Origin: Sterolibacterium sp.
Lineage (GTDB): Bacteria > Pseudomonadota > Gammaproteobacteria > Burkholderiales > Rhodocyclaceae
DNA: 64,000 nucleotides
Direction of reading: 5' to 3'
NCBI GenBank assembly: GCA_018061005.1
Contig: JAGOVA010000009.1
Coordinates: 1 to 64,000 of the forward strand
Shown piece after piece: positions 36,204 through 45,900 of the stretch (positions are counted from its first letter, which is position 1; every line of letters starts with the position of its first letter). The translations under genes and the position numbers were made by a program. A model generated the notes under the pieces. It had not been told where the DNA came from. It saw only the letters and a list, made by a program, of their open reading frames with translations, and made no database searches.

Positions 36204-36974
36204 TTACTTGCGGGTCGCCACGTCAGTGGCTGGGGCGACGCTTTCCTTGACGATCATGCTGGCGATGAGGATGCCAATTTCGTAGAGCAGGCACAGGGGG
36301 CCGGCCAGCAGAAACTGCGAGAGCACATCCGGCGGGGTGAAGATGGCACCCGCGACAAATGCGCCGACGATCACATAAGGCCGGATTTCCTTCAGCTTGG
36401 CGACGCTGACCACGCCGGTCTTGACCAGCACGATGACCACCACGGGCACTTCGAAGGTCACGCCGAACGCCAGAAAGGTGGTCAGCACGAAGGTCAGGTA
36501 TTTGTCGATATCCGTCATGACGGATACGCCTTCGGGGGCAAATTTGTTCACAAAGACAAAAACCGTCGGGAAGACCACGAAGAAGGCAAACGCCATGCCG
36601 ATGAAGAACAGCACTACGCTGGCGACCAGGAGCGGTGCGGTGAGCTTGCGCTCACTGGCGTACAAACCCGGAGCAACAAACGACCAGGCCTGATAAAGCA
36701 CATAAGGCAGGGCGATCAGGAAGGATACCATCAGGGTGACCTTCATCGGGACGAAGAACGCGCCGGCCACATCGGTGGCGATCATGTGCCCGCCTTGTGG
36801 CAGGGCATCGAGCATCGGTTGCGCCAGCAGGGTGTAGATGTCGCGCGCCCAGTTCACCAGACCCAGAAAAATCACCAGCACGGCGATGATGGCGCGGATC
36901 AGCCGCGTTCGCAGCTCGATCAGGTGCGAGATGAAGGTGTCCTTGGGCGGTTCGGATGCTTGATGGTCGCTCAT
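36204..36974 (-). CDS. tatC: TatC, twin-arginine translocase core subunit
   Basis: Integral membrane protein of 256 residues and six helices that recognises twin-arginine signal peptides. Recognisable features are the N-terminal HLIELRTRLIRA, YQAWSFVAPGLYASER and the conserved IRPYVIVGAFVAGAIFTPPD. The start overlaps the tatB stop (ATGA). It ends convergently with the DegS-like gene. Confidence 0.97.
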   Translation of the reverse strand: MSDHQASEPPKDTFISHLIELRTRLIRAIIAVLVIFLGLVNWARDIYTLLAQPMLDALPQGGHMIATDVAGAFFVPMKVTLMVSFLIALPYVLYQAWSFVAPGLYASERKLTAPLLVASVVLFFIGMAFAFFVVFPTVFVFVNKFAPEGVSVMTDIDKYLTFVLTTFLAFGVTFEVPVVVIVLVKTGVVSVAKLKEIRPYVIVGAFVAGAIFTPPDVLSQFLLAGPLCLLYEIGILIASMIVKESVAPATDVATRK

Positions 36975-37456
36975 GCGCGCGGGGTCGGTGCGGTGGGCTG
37001 CGGGGGCGTGAACGGGGGCTCGCCACGGTAGAGTTCATCCGGCGCTTCGACTGGTGCTTCGAGCGGTGCGATGGTCGTTTCAGCCAGCGGCGGTACGGCC
37101 TGTTCAGCGTCGGCCGCGATGGATTTCCCGGCGGCGTCGATGTCCTGGCCGATCTGTGCCACGGAGGATTTGAGGCTGTCTGCCGAGCGGGTGAGTGCAG
37201 CTTCGGTTTCGAGCATTTCCTTTTGCATGGTGTTTTCCAGCGTGCGCGCTTGCTCGGCCATTTGCGCCTGCAGTGCTTTCAGTTCTTCGAACTGAATCTG
37301 TCGGTTGATGTCCGACTTGATGTCGCCAACATACCGCTGGGCGCGGCCCAGCAGGATGCCGGCGGTACGCGCGACCTTGGGTAGCTTCTCGGGGCCGATG
37401 ACGACCAGTGCCACGACGCCGATGACGAGCAGCTCGGAAAATGCGATATCCAGCAT
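36971..37456 (-). CDS. tatB: TatB, twin-arginine translocase subunit
   Basis: A 161-residue protein with one N-terminal membrane helix (FSELLVIGVVALVVIGPEKLP), an amphipathic helix (ARTAGILLGRAQRYVGDIKS) and a long acidic/Pro-rich tail. The ATG at 37456 was chosen because the upstream in-frame residues lack TatB features. TatB links TatC to TatA. Confidence 0.95.
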   Translation of the reverse strand: MLDIAFSELLVIGVVALVVIGPEKLPKVARTAGILLGRAQRYVGDIKSDINRQIQFEELKALQAQMAEQARTLENTMQKEMLETEAALTRSADSLKSSVAQIGQDIDAAGKSIAADAEQAVPPLAETTIAPLEAPVEAPDELYRGEPPFTPPQPTAPTPRA

Positions 37457-37536
37457 GAGGAGGGTGATTGGGTGAGCGAATGGCTGCGGGCTAAAACAAA
37501 GACAGTGGCTGGTGGCCGCAAAAGCGGCCGCCACGA

Positions 37537-37767
37537 TCAGCTATGGGTCTTTTCCTTGATTTCGCCTTCGATGGTCTGACCGCCCACCTGCTGGGTGACA
37601 TTGCCCGGTTTGTCGTTGGGGGCATCGCTGGCTTCACGCATGCCGTCCTTGAAGCCCTTGACCGCGCCGCCGAGGTCAGAGCCCATGTTCTTCAGTTTTT
37701 TGGTGCCGAAAACCAGCATGACGATGACCAGCACGATCAGCCAGTGCCAGATACTCAAACTGCCCAT
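37537..37767 (-). CDS. tatA: TatA, twin-arginine translocase pore subunit
   Basis: A 76-residue protein with a single membrane helix ([20 protein letters not shown]) followed by the amphipathic helix [15 protein letters not shown] and a polar tail. An AGGAG site precedes the ATG at 37767. A hairpin plus T-tract/TTTCACG motif lies just upstream, between tatA and hinT. Confidence 0.97.
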   Translation of the reverse strand: MGSLSIWHWLIVLVIVMLVFGTKKLKNMGSDLGGAVKGFKDGMREASDAPNDKPGNVTQQVGGQTIEGEIKEKTHS

Positions 37768-37786
37768 GGTATGTCTCCTGATATTT

Positions 37787-37831
37787 TTAACGTGAAACAA
37801 AAAATTGCCGCCGCCCATCGAGGGCTTGCGG
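37787..37831 (-). terminator. Hairpin with T tract between hinT and tatA, followed by TTTCACGTTAA
   Basis: Read on the minus strand, a GC-rich inverted repeat (CCGC...CTCGATGGGCGGCGGC) is followed by ATTTTTTG and then TTTCACGTTAA, 20 bases before the tatA ATG. It looks like an intrinsic terminator or attenuator for the hisE-hinT transcript just ahead of tatA. The T-tract/TTTCACGTTAA part recurs upstream of the TnpB-like and ABC transporter genes. Confidence 0.55.
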
Positions 37832-37926
37832 CGAGAGGAATGCCGTGTTGCGTGGGTCGACCGAAGCCGGGTGTAGCAGGGTGTAGCCGAAAATAGCCGA
37901 ATTTGCAGGGCTGCACGTCAGAACGG

Positions 37927-38280
37927 TCAGACCGGTTTGACGATCATCCCGCCCAAGGGTTCCGGGCCGCCGAGGATGTGTACATGTAAATGATACACCT
38001 CCTGACGACCAATCCGCCCGGTGTTGATGATGGTGCGGAATCCTTCAGTAAGTCCTTGCTCTCGCGCTAATCGGCCTGTGGCGGCCATGATGCGCCCCAG
38101 CAGTTCGGTGTGCGTGTCATTCACTGCGTCCAGCGAGGCGATATGCTGCTTCGGGATAATGAGGAAATGCACGGGGGTCGCCGGATGAATGTCGTGAAAG
38201 GCGAGGAGATATTCGTCTTCATAAACTTTGTGGCAAGGAATCTCGCCGCGCACAATTTTGCAAAACAGGCAATCGCTCAT
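37927..38280 (-). CDS. hinT: HIT-family purine nucleoside phosphoramidase (HinT)
   Basis: A 117-residue HIT-domain nucleotide hydrolase. It starts MSDCLFCKIVRGEIP and has the catalytic triad HxHxH as His97, His99 and His101 (HLHVHILGG). The ATG at 38280 lies one base from the hisE stop; an upstream in-frame GTG is less likely. The order hisE-hinT-tatABC is conserved in Betaproteobacteria. Confidence 0.95.
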   Translation of the reverse strand: MSDCLFCKIVRGEIPCHKVYEDEYLLAFHDIHPATPVHFLIIPKQHIASLDAVNDTHTELLGRIMAATGRLAREQGLTEGFRTIINTGRIGRQEVYHLHVHILGGPEPLGGMIVKPV

Positions 38281-38281
38281 G

Positions 38282-38614
38282 TCATGCACCTTCCGGCTTG
38301 CGGGATTGTTTTTCGTCGATGCCGGAAATCCCTTCGCGCCGCCGCAGTTCGCTCACTACGTCATCGACACCCACGCCGAACTGGCCGAGCAGCACCAGGC
38401 TGTGAAACCAGAGATCGGCCACTTCACGCACCAGATGCAGCTGGTCGCCATCTTTGGCCGCCATGATGGTTTCCGCCGCTTCTTCGGCGACCTTTTTGCA
38501 GATGCTGTCAGTGCCCTTGGCGTACAGGCTGGCGACGTAAGAAGTGCCCGGTGCAGCATGCTTGCGTTCGACCAAAGTTGCCTGGATGCGACGAAGGATG
38601 TCGAGATCGACCAT
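38282..38614 (-). CDS. hisE: Phosphoribosyl-ATP pyrophosphatase
   Basis: Second step of histidine synthesis, hydrolysing phosphoribosyl-ATP to phosphoribosyl-AMP. The 110-residue all-helical MazG-like protein has KGTDSICKKVAEEAAETIMA and REVADLWFHSLVLL, whose Glu/Asp residues bind Mg2+. The ATG at 38614 has GAGGGA upstream. hisI, usually directly upstream, is absent; the gene instead follows a 290-base gap with short repeats facing the degP-like gene. Confidence 0.94.
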   Translation of the reverse strand: MVDLDILRRIQATLVERKHAAPGTSYVASLYAKGTDSICKKVAEEAAETIMAAKDGDQLHLVREVADLWFHSLVLLGQFGVGVDDVVSELRRREGISGIDEKQSRKPEGA

Positions 38615-38818
38615 AACTTGTCCCTCATGAAAGACTTGCATGATACCTTCTGCCCTGTCACAAGACCAAGCCCGGCGCACCGGCGGAGTGCCCTGGATGG
38701 GTAATCACCGCCCGCCGTGGATTTTGCGGGTGCAAAGCCTGCCCCTGTGTTTCATCCTTGTACGGGGAACATTTTTTCAATGGCGCACTCCATAGCACGG
38801 TAAGGCCGTACCTTGGTT

Positions 38819-38876
38819 GGTAACGGGTAACGGATAACGGATAACGTGGCGGCATGTTGCCATGTTCACATGGCAA
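38819..38876. promoter_or_regulatory. Short TAACGG tandem repeats and a 20-base inverted repeat in the hisE-degP intergenic region
   Basis: GGTAACGGGTAACGGATAACG repeats run over 38819-38846. They are followed at 38857-38876 by the inverted repeat TTGCCATGT-TC-ACATGGCAA (nine-base arms). The site lies 30 bases before the degP-like start, between divergent genes, a position suiting an operator. The remaining 200 bases toward hisE show no recognisable gene. Confidence 0.45.
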
Positions 38877-38905
38877 TCTCGTTTTTGTCGATTGAAAGGA
38901 TGATC

Positions 38906-40408
38906 ATGCAAGCAAAGCAGCCGCACACGCTGAATCCCACCCTCAAACGCAGCCTGCTGGCCAGCCTGTTGCTCAGCGCCCTGCTGGGCGGTGGCTATCT
39001 GGTGTATGGAAAATCGCCGATCAGTGAAGCCTGGTGCGCGCCCCGCGAGGCGGCGCCTGCCAGCGTCAGCCCGTCGGCGGCCACGCTCGCGGCCCGGCAG
39101 GTCGCGCTGCCCGACTTTACGGAAATCGTGGCCCAGCATGGCCCGGCGGTGGTCAATATCAGCGTGAATGGTTCCGTCAAAACGCGGGGCGGGTCGTCGC
39201 CCATGCCGCAAATGGATCCGGACGATCCATTTTATGAATTCTTCCGGCGTTTTCAGGCACCTGCGCCACGCGGCCAGATGCCCATCCACGGCCAGGGTTC
39301 GGGCTTCATCATCAGTGCCGACGGTATGTTGTTGACCAACGCGCATGTGGTGGCCGATGCCGATGAAGTGACGGTCAAGCTGACGGACAAGCGTGAATTC
39401 AAGGCCAAGGTGCTGGGCATCGACAAACCCACCGATGTCGCTGTGCTGAAAATCGACGCGAAGAACCTGCCCACCGTCAAAATCGGCAGCTCGATGAACA
39501 GCCGGGTGGGGGAATGGGTGGTGGCGATCGGCGCGCCGTTTGGCTTTGAAAACAGCGTGACGGCAGGCATCGTTTCGGCCAAATCGCGCAGCCTGCCGGA
39601 TGAGGGCTATGTGCCCTTCCTGCAAACCGATGTCCCCATCAACCCGGGGAATTCGGGCGGGCCGCTGTTCAACATGAATGGCGAGGTGATCGGCATCAAC
39701 TCGCAGATTTACAGTCGCAGTGGCGGTTATCAGGGCTTGTCATTCGCCATTCCTATCGACGTGGCAATGAAGGTGCAGCAGCAACTGCTGGCGCATGGCA
39801 AGGTCAGCCGGGGGCGGATCGGCGTGATGATCCAGGATATGAATCAGGATCTTGCTGAGTCCTTCAATCTCGACAAGCCTCGCGGTGCGCTGGTCAGTTC
39901 GGTGGAAAAGGGCAGCCCCGCGCAGAAGGCGGGCATCGAGCCGGGCGATGTCATCCTGAAATTCAACGGTCAGCTCATCAGCCGTTCCAGCGAGTTGCCC
40001 CCGCTGGTTTCCGAACAGGCACCCGGCAGCAGCGCGACGCTGGAACTCTGGCGGCAGGGCAAGCTGCGCGAGCTGGTCATGAAGCTGGGTGAGGTCGATA
40101 GCCCGGTCGCACAGCACAAAACGATGCCGGGCAACAGCAGCAAGCTGGGGCTGGCAGTGCGCCCCCTGTCTACCGAAGAGCGCAAGAATGCGGACGTGGT
40201 ATACGGGCTGGTGATCGAGGAAGTCGCCACCACCGGCCCGGCCACACAAGCCGGTTTGCGGCGGGGCGACATCATCCTGTCGGTGAATGGCGAAAAGCTC
40301 AGTAGTGCCGAACAGTTGCGTGTACTGGTTGAAAAGAACGGCAAACATCTGGCTTTGCAGATCCAGCGCGGCGATAACCGGATGTTTGTGCCGCTACGGA
40401 TCAAGTAA
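38906..40408 (+). CDS. DegP/Do-like periplasmic serine protease with two PDZ domains
   Basis: A 500-residue HtrA-family protease and chaperone with an N-terminal membrane/signal segment (RSLLASLLLSALLGGGYLVY). The protease domain has His147 (NAHVVAD), Asp177 (TDVAVLK) and Ser250 (GNSGGPL); two PDZ domains follow. It probably degrades misfolded envelope proteins (DegP/DegQ/MucD type). The ATG at 38906 was preferred because AAAGGA lies seven bases upstream. The Cys in SEAWCAP is not a classic lipobox. Confidence 0.94.
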   Translation: MQAKQPHTLNPTLKRSLLASLLLSALLGGGYLVYGKSPISEAWCAPREAAPASVSPSAATLAARQVALPDFTEIVAQHGPAVVNISVNGSVKTRGGSSPMPQMDPDDPFYEFFRRFQAPAPRGQMPIHGQGSGFIISADGMLLTNAHVVADADEVTVKLTDKREFKAKVLGIDKPTDVAVLKIDAKNLPTVKIGSSMNSRVGEWVVAIGAPFGFENSVTAGIVSAKSRSLPDEGYVPFLQTDVPINPGNSGGPLFNMNGEVIGINSQIYSRSGGYQGLSFAIPIDVAMKVQQQLLAHGKVSRGRIGVMIQDMNQDLAESFNLDKPRGALVSSVEKGSPAQKAGIEPGDVILKFNGQLISRSSELPPLVSEQAPGSSATLELWRQGKLRELVMKLGEVDSPVAQHKTMPGNSSKLGLAVRPLSTEERKNADVVYGLVIEEVATTGPATQAGLRRGDIILSVNGEKLSSAEQLRVLVEKNGKHLALQIQRGDNRMFVPLRIK

Positions 40409-40507
40409 GCCGGGTAGTCAATGGTGCGGCGATGGTATTCACGAATTGCCCCTGAGCCGATGGGAAACGGCAGAATATCGGAAATATCGTGGGAAAATGT
40501 GCCTCCC

Positions 40508-41752
40508 ATGTCGATCGATCCTGCCCCCTCACGCCTGGACACCCGTTTGCCGAGGTTAACCAGGTTAAACACCACCCCACAATCCGCCCCGTTGCCCGAG
40601 CCGGAGCCCGCGGCACGCGCTGCCAGTGCCGCGTTATGCCAGCACATCGCCGAACAGATCGTGGCCGCAGGCGGCTGGATTTCCTTCGCGCGCTACATGG
40701 CGCTGGCACTGTATGCCCCGGGGCTGGGCTACTATAGCGGCGGCGCGCAAAAATTTGGTGCGGCGGGTGATTTCATTACCGCCCCGGAAATTTCCCCGCT
40801 CTTCGCCCATAGTCTGGCTACGCCCGCTGTCTGGGTAATGCAGCACTCAGCCCCGCACATCCTCGAAGTCGGCGCGGGCAGTGGCTTGCTGGCCGTCGAC
40901 CTGCTTGCTGAGCTGGAACGCCTCGGGCAACTGCCGGAACGTTACGCCATACTCGAAGTCTCCGGCGAACTGCGCGCCCGTCAGCAGGCCACCGCGCAAA
41001 GCCGCATCCCGCACCTGTATGAGCGCATGGTCTGGCTCGATCATCTGCCGGAAAAATTCTCCGGATTCGTCCTGGGCAACGAAGTGCTCGACGCCATGCC
41101 GGTGGAACTCGTTGAATGGCACGCGGAGGGCATGCTGCAAGAACGCGGTATCGCCCTCGACGAACACGGCCAATTTTGCTGGTTCAACCGCCCCGCCACA
41201 GGGCGGCTGCGGGAAGCCGCGCAACAGCTCGACCTGCAGGGGGTGTTTCCCTACGTCTGCGAAATCGGCCTCATCGCCCGCGCCTGGGTCGCCGAATGGA
41301 GCCAGCACCTCGAACAAGGCGCGCTGCTGCTGATCGACTACGGCTTTCCGCGTCACGAGTACTACCTGCCGCAACGTAACAACGGCACATTGATGTGTCA
41401 TTACCGCCATCACGCCCACGACAACCCGCTCTGGTGGCCGGGGCTGAATGACATCACCACCCATGTCGACTTCAGCGCCATCGCCGATGCCGGGTTCAAT
41501 GCCGGGCTGGACGTGCTGGGCTACACGCATCAAGCACAATTTCTGCTGAATTGCGGTATCACCACAGCGCTGGCGCGCCTGGCCGATGCCGGAGAAACCC
41601 GCCATCGCGCCTACCTGAGCGCTGTCCGCAACGTCGAAAAGCTGATCCTGCCGCACGAAATGGGCGAACTCTTCAAAGTCATCGCCTTCGGACGAAAAAT
41701 TCCGCCAACCCTCCCCGGCTTCCAGTCTGGCGACCGCCTGCACACCCTGTAA
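40508..41752 (+). CDS. MidA/NDUFAF7-type SAM-dependent methyltransferase
   Basis: A 414-residue protein of the class I SAM-dependent methyltransferase family related to NDUFAF7 (MidA), the arginine methyltransferase that assists complex I assembly in mitochondria. Key segments: MALALYAPGLGYYSGGAQKFG, GDFITAPEISPLF, SAM loop ILEVGAGSGLLA, FVLGNEVLDAMPVELVEW and LLIDYGFPRHEYY. The role in bacteria is not established. The ATG at 40508 is supported by context only; the ribosome site is weak. It ends just before a palindromic repeat. Confidence 0.9.
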   Translation: MSIDPAPSRLDTRLPRLTRLNTTPQSAPLPEPEPAARAASAALCQHIAEQIVAAGGWISFARYMALALYAPGLGYYSGGAQKFGAAGDFITAPEISPLFAHSLATPAVWVMQHSAPHILEVGAGSGLLAVDLLAELERLGQLPERYAILEVSGELRARQQATAQSRIPHLYERMVWLDHLPEKFSGFVLGNEVLDAMPVELVEWHAEGMLQERGIALDEHGQFCWFNRPATGRLREAAQQLDLQGVFPYVCEIGLIARAWVAEWSQHLEQGALLLIDYGFPRHEYYLPQRNNGTLMCHYRHHAHDNPLWWPGLNDITTHVDFSAIADAGFNAGLDVLGYTHQAQFLLNCGITTALARLADAGETRHRAYLSAVRNVEKLILPHEMGELFKVIAFGRKIPPTLPGFQSGDRLHTL

Positions 41753-41756
41753 CGGA

Positions 41757-41822
41757 ATGGGGTCAGGTCTTTAATTATCACATTTTTAGCCTGAAATATG
41801 ATAATTAAAGACCTGACCCCAT
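41757..41822. repeat. Palindromic repeat (copy 3), GGTCAGGTCTTTAATTAT family
   Basis: ATGGGGTCAGGTCTTTAAT and its inverted partner ATTAAAGACCTGACCCCAT flank a short loop. It begins four bases after the MidA-like stop and could terminate transcription in both directions. It is nearly identical in its arms to copies 1 and 2. Confidence 0.93.
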
Positions 41823-41832
41823 GCGGCGTTTC

Positions 41833-42042
41833 TTAAAAGCAGAAGTCTCGCGTTGGCCGAAGTTCGGACTCCAGGGTTTGCAGGCCAAGCTGGCAGACCC
41901 GGTTCGGGTTCAGCACGGGCTGATCTGGTAAACCCGGCAAACCCCGCAAGCCCGACGATTTGCCCAGTGTTTCATTCTGGAAATCACCAAGCGCATGTTC
42001 GCATTCATATCGCCCCGTATCCATGTCCATGATGATGACCAT
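41833..42042 (-). CDS. Small hypothetical protein (69 residues)
   Basis: I do not recognise this protein. It starts MVIIMDMDTGRYECEHALGD and is rich in Asp, Glu, Leu and Gly, with two Cys and no membrane helix or signal peptide. The case for it being real is a good ribosome site (GGGAG about eight bases before the ATG at 42042) and that nothing else occupies the 336-base gap between the repeat and fecR, from which it is read on the same strand. It could be a chance ORF. Confidence 0.4.
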   Translation of the reverse strand: MVIIMDMDTGRYECEHALGDFQNETLGKSSGLRGLPGLPDQPVLNPNRVCQLGLQTLESELRPTRDFCF

Positions 42043-42157
42043 GATGATCTCCCGTTAAAAGTTGGAGTGCTCAGGTAGATTAACGGATGCAGGGTCGAAA
42101 AGTTAACCCCATGAAAAATTTGTATGGGAATCTGTGTGAAAAACACTCAGCCCGTGT

Positions 42158-42877
42158 TCATTGCGCCACACATTCGACACTGCCCGTGTGCCCCACGCCC
42201 GAGGAAGCCGGTGTTTCCTGGCTGACCTGCGGTGGCACGGGGGCTTGCACGCCTTGTTGCGGCGGGATGACGACAGGCGGGCTTGTTGCATCACGCACAA
42301 AACCGAATTGCCCGACGGCATAATCCTGTTGCCCGGCGTTGTTCTGCACAAAAATAGCACCGTCGGCGACATCGAGGTAAAGCCCGTTTTCCGGTGTCTG
42401 GCCGGAAAAGGTGGCCATGCCCGCGCAGTCGTTGTTGCAATACAGCGCGCCGAAATCCGTGCCGCGGATACCGATGGTGGCGGTGGGCGTTTTGAAGTTG
42501 ACGGCATCATGATTGCGCTTGCCGATGAGCCCCGTGAGGGCGCGCAGCCCGCCTTTCAGCAGGCCAATCAGCACGTTGTCGGATTGCGGTTGTGCTTCGT
42601 TGTAGCTGTAGGCATTCACGCGCAACTGGGAGTTGGGACGCAACACCACTTCAGCGCGATCGACAAATTTGATGCGCGCATAGGTATCGGCCGTCGTGGT
42701 GAGCAGGTCGCCTTCCATCACTTCAGAGCGAACGGCCAGCAAGTGGCTCGAGCCATCGGCGCGTTTGGCCGAAAGCACGCCGGAAAGATTCGTGACCTGC
42801 CCGGCCACGCCGGCCCAGAGATTATGGGACGCGAGTAGCAGCCCCAGCATCAACAGACGTATCAGAACGTTTTTCAT
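42158..42877 (-). CDS. Exported FecR-domain protein
   Basis: A 239-residue protein with a signal peptide (about 1-22, cleaved near LWAGVAGQV) and a FecR domain (GDLLTTTADTYARIKFVD, EVVLRPNSQLRVNAY, VNFKTPTATIGIRGTDF). A Pro/Gln-rich tail follows. FecR domains sense or bind surface components, or serve as periplasmic partners. It lies 31 bases after the large TpsA gene in the order tpsB-tpsA-fecR, so it probably works with that exoprotein. No sigma factor gene of the FecI type is nearby. Confidence 0.88.
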   Translation of the reverse strand: MKNVLIRLLMLGLLLASHNLWAGVAGQVTNLSGVLSAKRADGSSHLLAVRSEVMEGDLLTTTADTYARIKFVDRAEVVLRPNSQLRVNAYSYNEAQPQSDNVLIGLLKGGLRALTGLIGKRNHDAVNFKTPTATIGIRGTDFGALYCNNDCAGMATFSGQTPENGLYLDVADGAIFVQNNAGQQDYAVGQFGFVRDATSPPVVIPPQQGVQAPVPPQVSQETPASSGVGHTGSVECVAQ

Positions 42878-42908
42878 GCACTCACCCTTTGTCTATTCAG
42901 AAACAGCT

Positions 42909-45900
42909 TCAACTGCACATGGGTAATCTTCTTGTAGCGGGGCGGTTTGCCGCGCCGCCTTCGTCATTCGCAGCACCGGCTTCTCGCCCCTGCCGCGTGT
43001 CTTCATCGTTCTGGTTACTTCCCCCGCCAGAACGGCCGCCAGCCGCCTGATTCGCAGGCGCACCTGTTGTACCCATCGCCCCCGGGGTCGTGGTCGTCAG
43101 CGCAATGACCGCATCCACCGCCTGCTGCATTCCTGTGCGTGCAGCCTCTGTGGTCAGCAGATCATCAATCAGCGGTTGTATGCTGGCCAGCGTGCTGGCC
43201 TGCGTGCTTTCCAGCCGGTAATTCCCTGCATCCGTGCCGCTCAGGGTGATGCCGCTGATATTGACGGGTTTGTCCTTGCCGACGTTTTTGTCGGCAAATG
43301 CGCCCTGCGCGCCGGTCATGCTGAGGTCATCCCCGGCGAACTGGCCCACGAGCACGGCGTGACGGGTGTCGAGCTGCGCTACGGTGGTGGCGTCATACAC
43401 TTTGTCGTTCGCCGTGATGCCGGTGATTTGGCTGATGGGGGCGGGGGTGATGCTGGCGGCGAGGTTGGCGGGCATTTGTAACACATAATTACCGGCATCG
43501 CCACCCTCCAGCGTGGCATTGAGGCTGACGGGTTTGGCTTGCCCCACGTTTTTGTCGGCGAAGTGGCCTTCTGTGTTGAGCAGGTGCACTGTGTCACCCG
43601 TGATGATGCCGTTTAGTGCCGCGCTGCTCGTGTCGATTTGCGCGGCCGTCTTTGCGTCATACACCTTGTCTTTCGCAAGCACACCACTCATGCTCAAGGT
43701 GGCTGGGGTGATCGTGCCGATCTGGCCGCTGGCACTGGTGGGGAGCTGGTAGTTGGCCAAATTGGTGCTGCCTTCGGGTGAGAAATCTGCTGGAGCCAGT
43801 GTGGCCGTCACCAGCAGATTGCTGCCGACTTGCTTGCTGGCGTAGGTGCCGGTGGTCTGGGTGACATGGGCATTGTCGCCATTCATAAAGCCGCTTAACA
43901 GAAAGTGGGCGGGTTTGAGTGCGGCCGTGGTCGTGCCGTCATACACCTTGGTCGTGTCACCTGTCAGCCCGGCAGTGATGACTGCCAAAAGTGCCGGATC
44001 GACCGTGTAACTCACGCCGCTGCCGGCCGTGAAGCTGTAACCGGCTGCGCTGGTGAGCCCGCTGCCATACAAGATGGTGTAAGTACCGGCCGCAGTACTG
44101 CTGGTGATGGCCGGGGTGTAGCTGGCCGTGCCGCCGATCAATGCCAGATCTTCATTGTCAGCACTCGCAGCGTTGGCGTAGCTGGTACTGTAGGTGGCCG
44201 TTGGTGCCGTGCCGTAGGTGTTGCTGGCCACCCCGGAAGCCAGCGTGGTGTTGACGGTCAGCGTGCCGGGTGCCGAAGCGTAGATGTAGCCCTTGCCGGA
44301 TTCAACCGGGCCAGGATAGGTCGCATAGGTTTTGCTGTAATGGCGGAAGTTCGAGGTCAGCCCGCCCTTGCTGGTATTGGCCGGGCTGGCGGCATACACC
44401 AGCCAGCGCGGCGCGCTGGCACCGCTGAGCGTGATGCCGCTGGCCCCCGCACTGTTGGTGAAACTGCCGGCAGCATCAAGGATTACCGCGTTGCCGCTGG
44501 CCAGCGCCGAACTGACCGGATTGCTCAGGGTCAGGTTGCTGCTGCCCGTGGCATGGATCTGCACTGCGCCGCTGGCTGAAACGCCGGTGATCGCCGGGAT
44601 GGCATCTTGTGCGCTGACTGAATTGACGGTCAGGCTTTGCCCGTTGGTCAGCGCGAACGTCCCGCCCGCCTGCGCGGTGACGTTGTTCAGGGCGTTGGTG
44701 GTGTTCAGGGTTGCGTTGCTTCCTGCAATCACCCCCAGCCCGTTGGCCGTGATGGCGGCTGCCTGGTCAATCGCGGCACCCGACAATAAAAATACGCGCC
44801 CCGAGCCATTGGAAAGCGCGGCATCGACGTGAATGTTGCCGGTTGTATCGTTATCAGCGGCCGTGTGGTTGCCGATGATGATATTGGCCGCACTTTGCGT
44901 CATGCCGCCGACGATCAGGCAGGTCGGATCAGCCCCATTACAACTGCTGCCGACGGTGATCGAACGGTTGTCGGTAAAGGTGCGGTAATAAATCGCCGTA
45001 CTCGCACTGAAGCTCGGTGCCTGGATGAACGAGAAATTGTCGGTACCCAGTCTGAGATAGCTGCTGCTATTGATGGTCGAAGCGGAACTGCCCTCGGTGG
45101 TGATCGTGCCCCCCGCCGAATTGACGGTCAGCTTGATATCACCGCCCGTCAGCGTTACGCCGGCATAGGAAGGCATGCCGATCTGCAGGTTGGCGGCTTT
45201 CACCACCATGCTGCCCGTGCCGGTATTGACGTTCCCGGCGAAGATGATATCCCCCAAGGTGGTTTCGGCATTGAGGGCGGCGTTGCTGGTGGTGACGGTG
45301 TCGCCGCCGTTCGAGCCCAGCGTCAGGGCATTGGCGGCCTTGAGGTTGATCTGGCCGGTCGATCCCGTGGTCGCAAACTGGCCGAAGGTATTGGCCTCGG
45401 TCAGATTCACCGGTCCCGTGGTTTTTACTTTCAGCCCCCTGCTGCTCGTGGGTGCGACGAGTGCACCGCTGTCCTGGCCGATGCCGCCACTGCCCGCCTC
45501 CAGTTCAACCGTGTAGGCATCGGAATAGTTCGCTGAGACAATCACGCCCGATTTGGTTGCCACCGTCGACAACTGGATGGGGTTGCTGCTCTTGTAGCTG
45601 AAAATATCCCCGGTTCCAGCCCCGGTTGCTTTCCCGGCAATCACCCCGGTCGGGTTGGCCTCACCCAGTGTGACCTTGGTGCCTTCGGCATACACCGCTT
45701 TGCCGCCCAGGGTGGCCGTGCTGCCGAGTTGTGTCAGTACACCGCCGCTGACCAGGGTAATCACACCATCGGGTGAGGCAGCGTTGAATGTGCCGCTGGT
45801 ATTGATCTGGATGCCGCTCAGACCATCGATGTTGGCAGCCACCTGCAGGGCGGTGTTGTTGTTCGTGTAGCTGAAATTCTTGTTCTGGTTGCTGCCATCC

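Noticed and set aside
42161..42838. 225-residue plus-strand ORF antisense to fecR
   Set aside because: FecR has a signal peptide and domain on the minus strand; the plus-strand frame shows nothing.
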